From a bacterium HR36 (GTDB lineage: Bacteria > Planctomycetota > Planctomycetia > Gemmatales > HRBIN36): a stretch of DNA of 13,156 nt. Positions 1 through 5,464 of this stretch are shown here, in pieces (position 1 is the first letter of the stretch; each line of letters starts with the position of its first letter). The stretch is taken from NCBI GenBank assembly GCA_002898995.1, contig BEIM01000046.1:1-13156 (forward strand), written 5' to 3'. The position numbers were made by a program, and so were the translations under genes. The notes beneath the pieces are model-generated. The model saw only the letters and a list, made by a program, of their open reading frames with translations, did no database searches and was not told where the DNA came from.

Positions 1-87
1 TCTGTCGCGGTAGAGTATCCATCTGGGAAACGGGGCGGGCGTGCACGCTTGGATGGCCCAGCGCCGACGGAGCTTGTCACGGCATGA
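1..87 (+). CDS. rplC: probable 3' end of rplC, ribosomal protein L3 (partial)
   Basis: The first reading frame is open from base 1 and ends at a TGA at 85-87, giving 28 residues ending in ELVTA. Its stop overlaps the ATG of rplD as ATGA (84-87), the classic arrangement of translationally coupled genes. In the S10 operon the gene before rplD is rplC, so the position points to the C-terminal tail of L3. The visible residues are a basic, Gly/Pro-rich tail without a diagnostic L3 motif, so the name rests on gene order and on the overlapping stop. The 5' part lies outside the window. The rplD frame is also open here upstream of its ATG, so an N-terminal extension of L4 is a weaker alternative. Confidence 0.5.
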   Translation, partial: SVAVEYPSGKRGGRARLDGPAPTELVTA

Positions 88-791
88 TCACGCTCAACGT
101 CTATAACCAGCAAGGTGATGCGATCGGTACGGTGCAGATAGACCCGGCAGAATTCGGCGGTCGGGTCAATAAGCAATTGCTGCACGACGTGGTTCTCATG
201 CACTTGGCGAACCGACGTCGTGGTACGCATGCGACGAAACGACGCGGCGAGGTCGCAGGCAGCACCCGTAAACTGTATCGGCAAAAAGGCACTGGCCGCG
301 CACGTGCCGGCACCCGCCGCACTAACAAGCGAGTCGGCGGTGGAACCGCTAAGGGGCCCAAACCTCGCGACTACGAATATCATTTGCCGAAAAAGGCTGT
401 GCGCGCCGCCATTTGCCAGGCCGTGCTCAGCAAATTCCTCGATAACGAAGCTGTCATCGTGGACACCCTCCAGCTCCCCGAAATCAAAACCAAACAGATG
501 GCCAAGATCCTCAAGAACCTGCGGCTGGAGGGTACCTCGACCTTGATCGGATTGCACGAGTATAATCCCGAAGTGTATCGCGCGGCCCGTAACTTACCGA
601 AAGTCCTCATGTACCCAGTAACGGAATTCAATACCTACGTCGTGCTGCGGCAAAAGCGGCTCTTGCTGACGCTGAAGGCCCTGGAAACGCTGCGACAACG
701 AGCGCGGGCGATTGTCGGCTACACACCAGCATCAAATGGCTCACCGGTAGCCACTCCCTCGCCGGAGTCCGCAGCCATCGCCACTACTTGA
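84..791 (+). CDS. rplD: 50S ribosomal protein L4
   Basis: L4 binds 23S rRNA early in large-subunit assembly and sends a long loop to the peptide exit tunnel; in many bacteria it also represses its own operon. The protein is 235 residues, longer than E. coli L4 (201). The tunnel-loop region is clear: KLYRQKGTGRARAGTRR near residue 65-80, followed by GGGTAKGPKPRDY, the family signature. The C-terminal domain (about 120-205) is followed by an extra Ala/Ser/Pro-rich tail of roughly 25 residues. The ATG at 84 overlaps the upstream stop; GGAG at 69-72 is a distant but possible ribosome binding site. A spacer of more than 90 bases separates it from rplW, unusual for this operon in most bacteria. Identification is secure. 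Confidence 0.97.
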   Translation: MITLNVYNQQGDAIGTVQIDPAEFGGRVNKQLLHDVVLMHLANRRRGTHATKRRGEVAGSTRKLYRQKGTGRARAGTRRTNKRVGGGTAKGPKPRDYEYHLPKKAVRAAICQAVLSKFLDNEAVIVDTLQLPEIKTKQMAKILKNLRLEGTSTLIGLHEYNPEVYRAARNLPKVLMYPVTEFNTYVVLRQKRLLLTLKALETLRQRARAIVGYTPASNGSPVATPSPESAAIATT

Positions 792-815
792 CCTGCGCTT
801 TCCTCGGTTGACAGT

Positions 816-848
816 GGGAGGGCTAAGCTAACCGGAACATTAGCTCCC
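816..848 (+). other. intergenic stem-loop between rplD and rplW
   Basis: GGGAG (816-820) plus CTAA (823-826) pairs with TTAG (840-843) plus CTCCC (844-848), a 9-bp stem with a two-base GG bulge and a 13-base loop. It is not followed by a T run, so it is not an intrinsic terminator. It may be an RNA-processing or protein-binding site, or chance. A perfect TTGACA (808-813) just upstream has no matching -10 box. Confidence 0.3.
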
Positions 849-924
849 TGAATCCTGGCAAGTTATTAGACGCTTGCGCTGAAAAGTGGCGGAAGCGGCC
901 AAACTTGCGAAAGGGAAACCGATC

Positions 925-1248
925 ATGCTACGGCTCAAACCCGGCGAACAGCGCACCAAAGGCCCGAAATTGGAAGCACACCAGATCATTATCCGCCCGA
1001 TCATTACGGAAAAAGGTTTGTTCCTTTCGGAGCGGCGAAAAGCCTACACTTTCGAGGTCAATCAATACGCCACCAAACCAGAAATCAAGGCGGCCGTCGA
1101 GGAGCTTTTCAATGTGCGTGTCCTCCGCGTGCGGACGATGAACCGCTTGGGCAAGCCTCGGCGATTTCGGGGGATTCCCGGCCGCAAGTCCGGTTACAAA
1201 AAAGCAGTGGTCTTCCTACATCCTGAGGATCACATTGACCTGTTCTAA
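925..1248 (+). CDS. rplW: 50S ribosomal protein L23
   Basis: L23 sits at the exit of the polypeptide tunnel, where trigger factor and SRP dock. The core begins at HQIIIRPIITEKG, the family's typical N-terminal strand, and continues through YTFEVNQYATKPEIKAAVEELFNVRV and the extended tip RTMNRLGKPRRFRG, a loop rich in basic residues. The frame is also open from a GTG at 886, adding 13 residues, but that GTG has no ribosome binding site, while ATG 925 has AAGGGAA at 911-917; I prefer 925 (107 residues, near the family's usual 95-105). The spacers on both sides (about 130 and 139 bases) are long for this operon. The product is certain, the start less so. Confidence 0.95.
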   Translation: MLRLKPGEQRTKGPKLEAHQIIIRPIITEKGLFLSERRKAYTFEVNQYATKPEIKAAVEELFNVRVLRVRTMNRLGKPRRFRGIPGRKSGYKKAVVFLHPEDHIDLF

Positions 1249-1257
1249 CAAACTCGC

Positions 1258-1279
1258 GGGCTTCGCGGAGCTAAAGCCC
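1258..1279 (+). repeat. stem-loop with GCTAAAGCCC motif, rplW-rplB spacer
   Basis: GGGCTT (1258-1263) pairs with AAGCCC (1274-1279) around a 10-base loop. The right half, GCTAAAGCCC (1270-1279), recurs as GCTAAAGTCC at 9264-9273 and again as GCTAAAGCCC at 12122-12131, all in intergenic spacers. This looks like a short dispersed palindromic repeat. The stem is short and no T run follows. Confidence 0.4.
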
Positions 1280-1387
1280 AGGCTGGAGAATTAGCAGCGG
1301 TGCCCGTACAATAAACGGCCTTCGCTTGGCCACGCTGACTAAGATTTGCTGACCACTCCGAACATGAGCCAAACAGGATGAACGCCA

Positions 1388-2242
1388 ATGGGTATTCGCT
1401 ATTACAAGCCGACCAGTCCCGGCCGACGCCACGGTGCGGTGAGCGATTTTGTGGAAATCACCGACCGCAAAAAAGAGCCGGAAAAGAGCCTGCTGCAACC
1501 ATATGTCCGCAGCGGTGGCCGGAATAACCAAGGCATTATCACCTCGCGGCACCGTGGAGGCGGACAGAAGCGGATGTACCGCATTATCGACTTCAAACGC
1601 GACAAAGACGGGGTCTGGGGCACGGTATTGGCCATCGAATACGATCCGAACCGTTCTGCTCGCATCGCCTTGGTAGAGTACGAAGATGGGGAAAAACGCT
1701 ACCACCTCGCTCCAGAAGGACTGAAAGCGGGCGACAAGATTATGTCTGGCGAAGACGCGGAACCGCGGCTCGGCAATTGTCTGCCGTTGCGGAAGATCCC
1801 GCTGGGGATGGAGGTGCACAATATCGAGCTAACGCCTGGGCGGGGTGGGCAGCTGTGCCGAAGTGCAGGTGCGAGTGCGACGCTGACCGCCCGCGAAGGA
1901 AAGTGGGCGCAGCTGACTCTGCCCTCTGGAGAAGTGCGGCGCATCTCTGCAGATTGTCGGGCGACCATCGGCCGCGTCAGTAATCCCGACCACATGAATA
2001 TCCCACTGGGCAAAGCAGGAAGGAGCCGTTGGCTCGGTATTCGACCGCATGTCCGCGGCGTGGCCATGAGCCCCTACGCACACCCGATGGGCGGGGGCGA
2101 AGGCCGAACCAAGGGTGGCCGGCATCCGTGCAGCCCGACAGGAGTCTATGCCAAAGGGGGCAAAACACGCAAGCCCCGCAAACCCTCCAACCGCTTCATT
2201 ATTCGCCGTCGTCCTCCAGGACCTCATTACAGCGAAGGATAA
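1388..2242 (+). CDS. rplB: 50S ribosomal protein L2
   Basis: L2 is a primary 23S rRNA binding protein close to the peptidyl transferase centre and needed for subunit joining. At 284 residues it slightly exceeds E. coli L2 (273). The N-terminal OB-like domain contains SRHRGGGQKRMYRIIDFKR and IEYDPNRSARIALVEY; the C-terminal domain contains RGVAMSPYAHPMGGGEGR, the region that reaches into the catalytic centre. His232 corresponds to the conserved E. coli His229. The second histidine of the usual HPHGGGEG stretch is Met234 here. ATG 1388 is preceded by AGGA (1375-1378). The C-terminus ends in a short Pro-rich tail. Identification is certain. Confidence 0.98.
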   Translation: MGIRYYKPTSPGRRHGAVSDFVEITDRKKEPEKSLLQPYVRSGGRNNQGIITSRHRGGGQKRMYRIIDFKRDKDGVWGTVLAIEYDPNRSARIALVEYEDGEKRYHLAPEGLKAGDKIMSGEDAEPRLGNCLPLRKIPLGMEVHNIELTPGRGGQLCRSAGASATLTAREGKWAQLTLPSGEVRRISADCRATIGRVSNPDHMNIPLGKAGRSRWLGIRPHVRGVAMSPYAHPMGGGEGRTKGGRHPCSPTGVYAKGGKTRKPRKPSNRFIIRRRPPGPHYSEG

Positions 2243-2268
2243 ACTCCTGACCTGGCAGGGAGACCCCC

Positions 2269-2553
2269 ATGAGCCGATCCCTCAAAAAAGGCCCATACGT
2301 TGATCCCAAGCTGCTCAAAAAGGTGATGAAGCAAATCGAGGCCAAGAAGAAGGAGCCGATCAAGACCTGGGCCCGCGATTGCACCATTATCCCGGAATTT
2401 GTCGGCTTTACTTTCCTGGTGCACAATGGACGCGTGTTTAACAAGGTCTTCGTAACGGAAGACATGGTCGGCCATAAACTTGGGGAATTCTCCCCGACGC
2501 GGACTTTCCGAGGGCACAGCGGCCATCGTAAGAGCGCCACTGGACAGAAGTAG
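2269..2553 (+). CDS. rpsS: 30S ribosomal protein S19
   Basis: S19 binds the head of the 30S subunit with S13 and contacts the A-site region. The 94-residue protein starts with SRSLKKGPYVD and contains GFTFLVHNGR, VTEDMVGHKLGEFSPTRTFRGH, the standard family pattern and length. AGGGAG upstream of ATG 2269 is a good ribosome binding site. Translation ends at TAG (2551-2553), directly followed by a second in-frame TAG (2554-2556). In the usual operon rplV would follow within a few bases; here an initiator tRNA gene and structured spacer are interposed. Confidence 0.98.
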   Translation: MSRSLKKGPYVDPKLLKKVMKQIEAKKKEPIKTWARDCTIIPEFVGFTFLVHNGRVFNKVFVTEDMVGHKLGEFSPTRTFRGHSGHRKSATGQK

Positions 2554-2558
2554 TAGAA

Positions 2559-2564
2559 TATAAT
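2559..2564 (+). promoter_or_regulatory. candidate -10 box upstream of tRNA-fMet
   Basis: A perfect TATAAT lies 9 bases before the first tRNA base, followed by a GC-rich discriminator (GCCCAG), a pattern seen at promoters of stable RNA genes. No good -35 stands at 16-18 bases; the closest resemblance, TGGACA at 2541-2546, is only 12 bases away. If used, the transcript would start around 2571-2572, only 2-3 bases before the mature tRNA end. The box is seen directly; its activity is inference. Confidence 0.35.
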
Positions 2565-2573
2565 GCCCAGCAC

Positions 2574-2645
2574 CGCGGGGTGGAGCAGTGGCAGCTCGCC
2601 AGGCTCATAACCTGGAGGTCGCGGGTTCGAATCCCGCCCCCGCAA
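2574..2645 (+). tRNA. initiator tRNA-fMet (anticodon CAU)
   Basis: The full cloverleaf can be drawn: acceptor 2574-2580 with 2638-2644, D stem GAGC/GCTC (2583-2586, 2594-2597), anticodon stem 2599-2603/2611-2615 with CAT at 2606-2608, variable region AGGTC, T stem GCGGG/CCCGC with TTCGAAT loop, discriminator A2645. Three bacterial initiator hallmarks are visible: the unpaired C1-A72 end of the acceptor stem, the A11-U24 pair in the D stem, and G-C pairs adjoining the anticodon loop. The usual three consecutive G-C pairs are reduced to two, because position 29-41 is A-U. The 3' CCA is not encoded (CTT follows), so it must be added enzymatically. The gene lies between rpsS and rplV, inside the ribosomal protein operon, in the same direction. 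Confidence 0.96.
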
Positions 2646-2665
2646 CTTAGGCTCTCCTTCCGCAG

Positions 2666-2685
2666 GTTGGTGCTCAGGCACCAAC
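2666..2685 (+). other. perfect 8-bp hairpin downstream of tRNA-fMet
   Basis: GTTGGTGC (2666-2673) pairs with GCACCAAC (2678-2685) around a TCAG tetraloop. No T run follows, so it is more likely a processing signal, transcript-end stabiliser or protein-binding site than a terminator. It is the first of two strong hairpins between the tRNA and rplV. Confidence 0.55.
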
Positions 2686-2698
2686 TCGGATGCCCACG

Positions 2699-2732
2699 AC
2701 GTTCCCTGGCCCACGGGGAACGTTGTTTCTTT
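2699..2732 (+). terminator. terminator-like hairpin between tRNA-fMet and rplV
   Basis: ACGTTCCC (2699-2706) and GGGAACGT (2716-2723) form a perfect 8-bp stem with a 9-base loop, followed at once by TGTTTCTTT (2724-2732), a T-rich tract. It resembles an intrinsic terminator, though the T tract is interrupted by G and C. It could end the tRNA transcript or attenuate read-through into rplV and the genes beyond it. Because the remaining operon has no obvious strong promoter here, partial termination seems more likely than complete termination. Confidence 0.5.
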
Positions 2733-2745
2733 GCCTTTGGGCCAG
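2706..2745 (+). promoter_or_regulatory. alternative helix / candidate antiterminator in the rplV leader
   Basis: CTGGCCCA (2706-2713), which covers the loop and last stem base of the terminator-like hairpin, is perfectly complementary to TGGGCCAG (2738-2745), which ends 5 bases before the rplV ribosome binding site AGGAG (2751-2755). Two readings are possible: a helix that excludes the full terminator hairpin, or a pseudoknot in which the hairpin loop pairs downstream. Either would link the terminator to rplV expression. Seen directly as complementarity; function is inference. Confidence 0.4.
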
Positions 2746-2761
2746 AGTGTAGGAGCTGTCT

Positions 2762-3124
2762 ATGGCCAAGCCAAAACCCAGCAGGGCGGGAATCTACACT
2801 GCCCATCATTACTTTGCCGATATGGGCGCGCGGAAAATCCGCCCTTTTGCCCAGCTGATTCGCCACAAACCCGTGGATGAGGCGCTGGAACTGCTGCGCT
2901 ATTATCCCAACCGCGGTGCCCGCTTACTGGAAAATGCAGTGCGTAGCGCGGTGGCCAATGCCGCCGACCAAGGCGTACGCCGCACTGAGGAACTGATCGT
3001 TGTGGAGGCGCGCGTGGACGACGGTCCAATGTGGAAACGCGTTGAGCCGCGGGCACGGGGCATGGCTTATTTGATTCGCCGCAGGCTATCGCACATTCAT
3101 GTCGCCCTGGTGGCTGCGAGCTAG
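2762..3124 (+). CDS. rplV: 50S ribosomal protein L22
   Basis: L22 binds all 23S rRNA domains and its long hairpin lines the exit tunnel near the constriction with L4. The 120-residue protein has the globular part with ARKIRPFAQLIRHKPVDEAL and SAVANAADQGV, then the hairpin VDDGPMWKRVEPRARGMAYLIRRRLSHIHV, which matches the family in order and spacing. AGGAG (2751-2755) sits 6 bases before ATG 2762. The leader between the tRNA gene and this start is highly structured, so translation or transcription of this gene may be a control point. rpsC follows after 22 bases. Confidence 0.97.
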   Translation: MAKPKPSRAGIYTAHHYFADMGARKIRPFAQLIRHKPVDEALELLRYYPNRGARLLENAVRSAVANAADQGVRRTEELIVVEARVDDGPMWKRVEPRARGMAYLIRRRLSHIHVALVAAS

Positions 3125-3146
3125 GGGCCGGTAACGGAGAACAGAC

Positions 3147-3863
3147 ATGGGACAAAAAGTTTGCCCGATTGGCTTCCGCGTCGGCATCATGGAGGACTGG
3201 CGTAGCCGCTGGTATGCTGGCAAACGCGAGTTCGCGGATTTGTTGGTCGAGGACGAAAAGATCCGCCAGTTCGTCAAGAAAAAATACTCCGACACAGGCA
3301 TCGCCCGTATCGAGATCGAGCGAACGCGGGAAGAGGTGAAAGTGATTGTCTATGCGGCTCGAGCTGGTTTGCTCATCGGCAAACGTGGCCAGGAAGTGGG
3401 AGAACTGACCCAGCAACTCGAGGATTTGACAGGGCGTAAGATCAACCTGCGCATCCTCGAGGTGGAGAAGCCAGAACTGAGCGCCCAACTCGTGGCCGAA
3501 GATATTGCCGAGCAGCTGGTGAAGCGAGGCAGTTTTCGCCGCGCTATGAAGCGGGCCGCTGACCAGACGATGGAGGCCGGGGCCCAAGGGATCAAGATTC
3601 AGCTTTCGGGGCGCTTGGCCGGTGCAGAGATGGCCCGATGTGAAAAAGAAATCCGCGGCCGGATTCCGTTGCAGACGTTGCGGGCGAAAATTGACTACGG
3701 TTTTGCCATAGCCCGCACCACCCTCGGTGTGATCGGCGTGAAAGTATGGATCAACCTTGGCGCTTACCTGGAGGAAGCCAGCCATGCCCTTGATGCCCAA
3801 GCGGGTCAAGTATCGAAAAAGCCAGCGCGGGCGCGTGCGCGGCAACGCTTGTCGAACGAATAA
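3147..3863 (+). CDS. rpsC: 30S ribosomal protein S3
   Basis: S3 lies at the mRNA entry channel of the 30S subunit and helps mRNA helicase activity. The 238-residue protein (E. coli 233) starts GQKVCPIGFRVGI, with Cys where most bacteria have His. The KH domain shows the GxxG-type loop in GLLIGKRGQEVGEL (about residues 71-84), and the C-terminal domain contains RGSFRRAMKRA, GIKIQLSGRLAGAEMARCE, and GVIGVKVWINLG. After LGAYLEE (about residue 209) a basic tail of some 28 residues is encoded over the start of rplP in another frame: the two genes overlap by 80 nt. GGAG precedes ATG 3147. Confidence 0.97.
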   Translation: MGQKVCPIGFRVGIMEDWRSRWYAGKREFADLLVEDEKIRQFVKKKYSDTGIARIEIERTREEVKVIVYAARAGLLIGKRGQEVGELTQQLEDLTGRKINLRILEVEKPELSAQLVAEDIAEQLVKRGSFRRAMKRAADQTMEAGAQGIKIQLSGRLAGAEMARCEKEIRGRIPLQTLRAKIDYGFAIARTTLGVIGVKVWINLGAYLEEASHALDAQAGQVSKKPARARARQRLSNE

Positions 3864-4209
3864 GGTCGCCTTCGGGGAATACGGCTTACAGGCCCTGGAA
3901 GGTGGCTGGCTCAGCGCCCAGTGTATCGAGGCCGGGCGTGTGACCGCGACCCACTTCCTGCGCGGTGAGGGACGCATTTTCATCCGCGTCTTTCCTCATA
4001 AATCCATCTCTGCCAAACCCGCCGAGACCCGCATGGGCAAAGGCAAGGGAGAGCCGGAATATTGGGCGGCGGTGGTTAAACCGGGCACGATTCTTTATGA
4101 GATTGGCGGTGTCCCTGAAGATGCCGCCCGGGAATGCCTGGCGCGGGTCGCCCATAAAATGCCTTTCAAGTGTCGGTTTGTCACTCGCCGGCCCAGTATC
4201 GGAGGCTAA
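3784..4209 (+). CDS. rplP: 50S ribosomal protein L16
   Basis: L16 binds near the A site and the elbow of tRNA and is a late assembly protein. From ATG 3784 the product is 141 residues (E. coli 136), starting MPLMPKRVKYRKSQRGR, then FGEYGLQALEGGWLSAQCIEAGR, RIFIRVFPHKSISAKPAETRMGKGKG, and ending GGVPEDAAREC...KMPFKCRFVTRR; all family blocks are present. The start is chosen for the strong GGAGGAAG at 3770-3777; the open frame reaches further upstream (ATG 3757), but those codons do not resemble L16. Its first 26 codons lie inside the 3' end of rpsC in a different frame. rpmC follows 3 bases after the stop. Confidence 0.96.
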   Translation: MPLMPKRVKYRKSQRGRVRGNACRTNKVAFGEYGLQALEGGWLSAQCIEAGRVTATHFLRGEGRIFIRVFPHKSISAKPAETRMGKGKGEPEYWAAVVKPGTILYEIGGVPEDAARECLARVAHKMPFKCRFVTRRPSIGG

Positions 4210-4212
4210 ATC

Positions 4213-4461
4213 ATGGCCGATCCGCTCAAGGCGCAAGACCTGCGGCAAATGAGCGATGAGCAGCTGGAACTGCTTTACAAAGAGCGTGTCCGTGATCTCT
4301 TCGCTTTGCGTGTCCAAGCATCGACGCAGCGCCGCGACGTCCCCATGGAAATCCGAAAAGCCCGGCGCGACATCGCCCGCATCCTGACAGTCAAACGAGA
4401 ACGCGAACTCCAGCGGCAACGTCAGGCCTCCCCTGCGCCGGGACAATCTTCCAGCACCTGA
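4213..4461 (+). CDS. rpmC: 50S ribosomal protein L29
   Basis: L29 is a small two-helix protein at the tunnel exit, next to L23. The 82-residue product is longer than the usual 60-70 because of a Gln/Ser/Pro-rich tail. The core LRQMSDEQLELLYKERVRDLFALRVQ and RKARRDIARILTVKRERE match the family's two antiparallel helices. The ribosome binding site GGAGG (4200-4204) lies within the last codons of rplP, three bases separate the genes, and coupling is likely. Confidence 0.94.
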   Translation: MADPLKAQDLRQMSDEQLELLYKERVRDLFALRVQASTQRRDVPMEIRKARRDIARILTVKRERELQRQRQASPAPGQSSST

Positions 4462-4481
4462 ACTCCTTAGAACGACAGCCA

Positions 4482-4528
4482 TCGGCCTAGCCGCCTCAAT
4501 CAAACTAGCCGCCGCTGCGATAGGCCGA
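4482..4528 (+). repeat. inverted and direct repeats in the rpmC-rpsQ spacer
   Basis: TCGGCCTA (4482-4489) and TAGGCCGA (4521-4528) are a perfect 8-bp inverted repeat with a 31-base loop. Within it CTAGCCGCC occurs twice (4487-4495 and 4505-4513) as a direct repeat with an 18-base period. The spacer of 92 bases has no gene. Function unknown; a long-range stem in the transcript is possible. Confidence 0.35.
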
Positions 4529-4553
4529 CCGCATTACCAGAACCAGGACGACT

Positions 4554-4934
4554 ATGAGTGAAACGCTCCCACACCAGAACCAACCTAGTCCACTAGCGCC
4601 GACCCAGCGAGGCCGACGTAAAGTCGCTATTGGCGTCGTGACCAGCGACAAAATGAACAAAACTCGGCGTGTGGAAATCCCCCGCCTGGTGCAACATCCG
4701 CGCTACGGCAAATATATTCGCCGGCGTACAATCTGCTACGTCCATGATGAGCACAATGAATCACATGTGGGCGACACCGTCAAAATCATGGAAACACGCC
4801 CACTTTCCAAACTGAAACGCTGGCGGTTGGTCGAAATTATCGCGCGAGCGGGCACCAAACGCGTGGCCGAGACAGAAGCGCAGGAACTATCCGCTGCGGC
4901 AACGGCGGGTGCCCAGCCAGCCAGTTCGTCGTAA
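4554..4934 (+). CDS. rpsQ: 30S ribosomal protein S17
   Basis: S17 is an OB-fold primary 16S rRNA binder in the 30S body. The OB core is clear: RKVAIGVVTSDKMNKTRRVEIPRLVQHPRYGKYIRR, followed by HDEHNESHVGDTVKIMETRPLSKLKRWRLVEII. The protein is 126 residues against about 85 in E. coli, with an extra Pro/Gln-rich N-terminus of about 20 residues and an Ala/Ser-rich C-terminal tail of about 25. Such low-complexity tails also occur on L4, L29 and L24 in this window and seem to be a habit of this genome. AGGA precedes ATG 4554. Confidence 0.96.
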   Translation: MSETLPHQNQPSPLAPTQRGRRKVAIGVVTSDKMNKTRRVEIPRLVQHPRYGKYIRRRTICYVHDEHNESHVGDTVKIMETRPLSKLKRWRLVEIIARAGTKRVAETEAQELSAAATAGAQPASSS

Positions 4935-4990
4935 CGGGGATCCCCGTCGTCTGCTCGCGCTGGCGCGCAGGTGCCCGATGGGAGCATCGG
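4934..4990 (+). other. consecutive palindromes in the rpsQ-rplN spacer
   Basis: A 14-base perfect palindrome, ACGGGGATCCCCGT (4934-4947), begins on the last base of the rpsQ stop. It is followed by a weaker CTGC/GCAG hairpin (4951-4970) and then CCGATG/CATCGG (4975-4980 with 4985-4990) around a GGAG loop. No T run follows, so termination is unlikely. RNA processing or binding of a ribosomal protein is possible but not shown. Confidence 0.35.
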
Positions 4991-5045
4991 TCTCACGCGC
5001 TGAACCTGGCTGAACGCTCTTACCCAGGAAATTAGGAGATGGGCT

Positions 5046-5414
5046 ATGATCCAAATGACTACCTATCTGGACGTCGCCGATAATACGGGTGCCAAAGAGT
5101 GTATGTGTATCAAGGTTTTGGGCGGCAGTAAGCGTCGCTACGGGGGCCTTGGAGATATCATTGTGGCCAGCGTCAAGAAGGCCATCCCAGGCGGTGAAGT
5201 TAAGCCCGGCGACATTGTTAAAGGTGTCATAGTACGTTGCAAGAAACCCTACCGCCGCGAAGATGGCAGCTACGTTCGCTTTGACAGTAATGCGATGGTG
5301 CTCATTGACAACGAGAAAAATCCCAAGGGGACACGCATCTTTGGCGCGGTGGCCCGCGAACTTCGGGAAAAAGGCTTTATGAAAATCATCAGCTTGGCCG
5401 CGGAGGTTGTCTAA
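5046..5414 (+). CDS. rplN: 50S ribosomal protein L14
   Basis: L14 lies at the subunit interface and with L19 forms intersubunit bridge B8; silencing factor RsfS binds it. The 122-residue product is exactly family size and matches throughout: TYLDVADNTGAKECMCIKVLGG, GDIIVASVKKAIPGGEVKPGDIVKGVIVR, RREDGSYVRFDSNAMVLI, and GTRIFGAVARELREKGFMKIISLA. TAGGAG stands before ATG 5046. The gene is separated from rpsQ by 111 bases containing several palindromes. Confidence 0.98.
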   Translation: MIQMTTYLDVADNTGAKECMCIKVLGGSKRRYGGLGDIIVASVKKAIPGGEVKPGDIVKGVIVRCKKPYRREDGSYVRFDSNAMVLIDNEKNPKGTRIFGAVARELREKGFMKIISLAAEVV

Positions 5415-5464
5415 AAGAGCAAATGCTTTGAGAATATAAGCCTGTGTCTCGAGGAGCTATCGCC

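Noticed and set aside
808..813. Perfect TTGACA in the rplD-rplW spacer
   Set aside because: No -10-like hexamer at 15-19 bases downstream, so not reported as a promoter.
2654..2658. CTCCT behind the tRNA complementary to the rplV ribosome binding site AGGAG
   Set aside because: Only 5 bp over almost 100 bases; expected by chance.
2199..2714. 171-codon minus-strand ORF with the sequence GRDSNPRPPGYEPGELPLL
   Set aside because: This string is the well-known artefact of translating the reverse complement of a tRNA-Met gene; the rest is antisense to rpsS.
2580..2858. 92-codon plus-strand ORF with ARLITWRSRVRIPPPQ
   Set aside because: It is a translation of the tRNA-fMet itself, also a familiar artefact, and it runs into rplV in the wrong frame.
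2760..3983. 407-codon minus-strand ORF opposite rplV, rpsC and rplP
   Set aside because: Long, but entirely antisense to three clear ribosomal protein genes, with no domain that I recognise; third-position GC bias on the sense strand easily keeps such frames open.
5435..5440. TATAAG before rplX as a possible -10 box
   Set aside because: No -35 element at suitable distance and the gene is plainly inside the operon.
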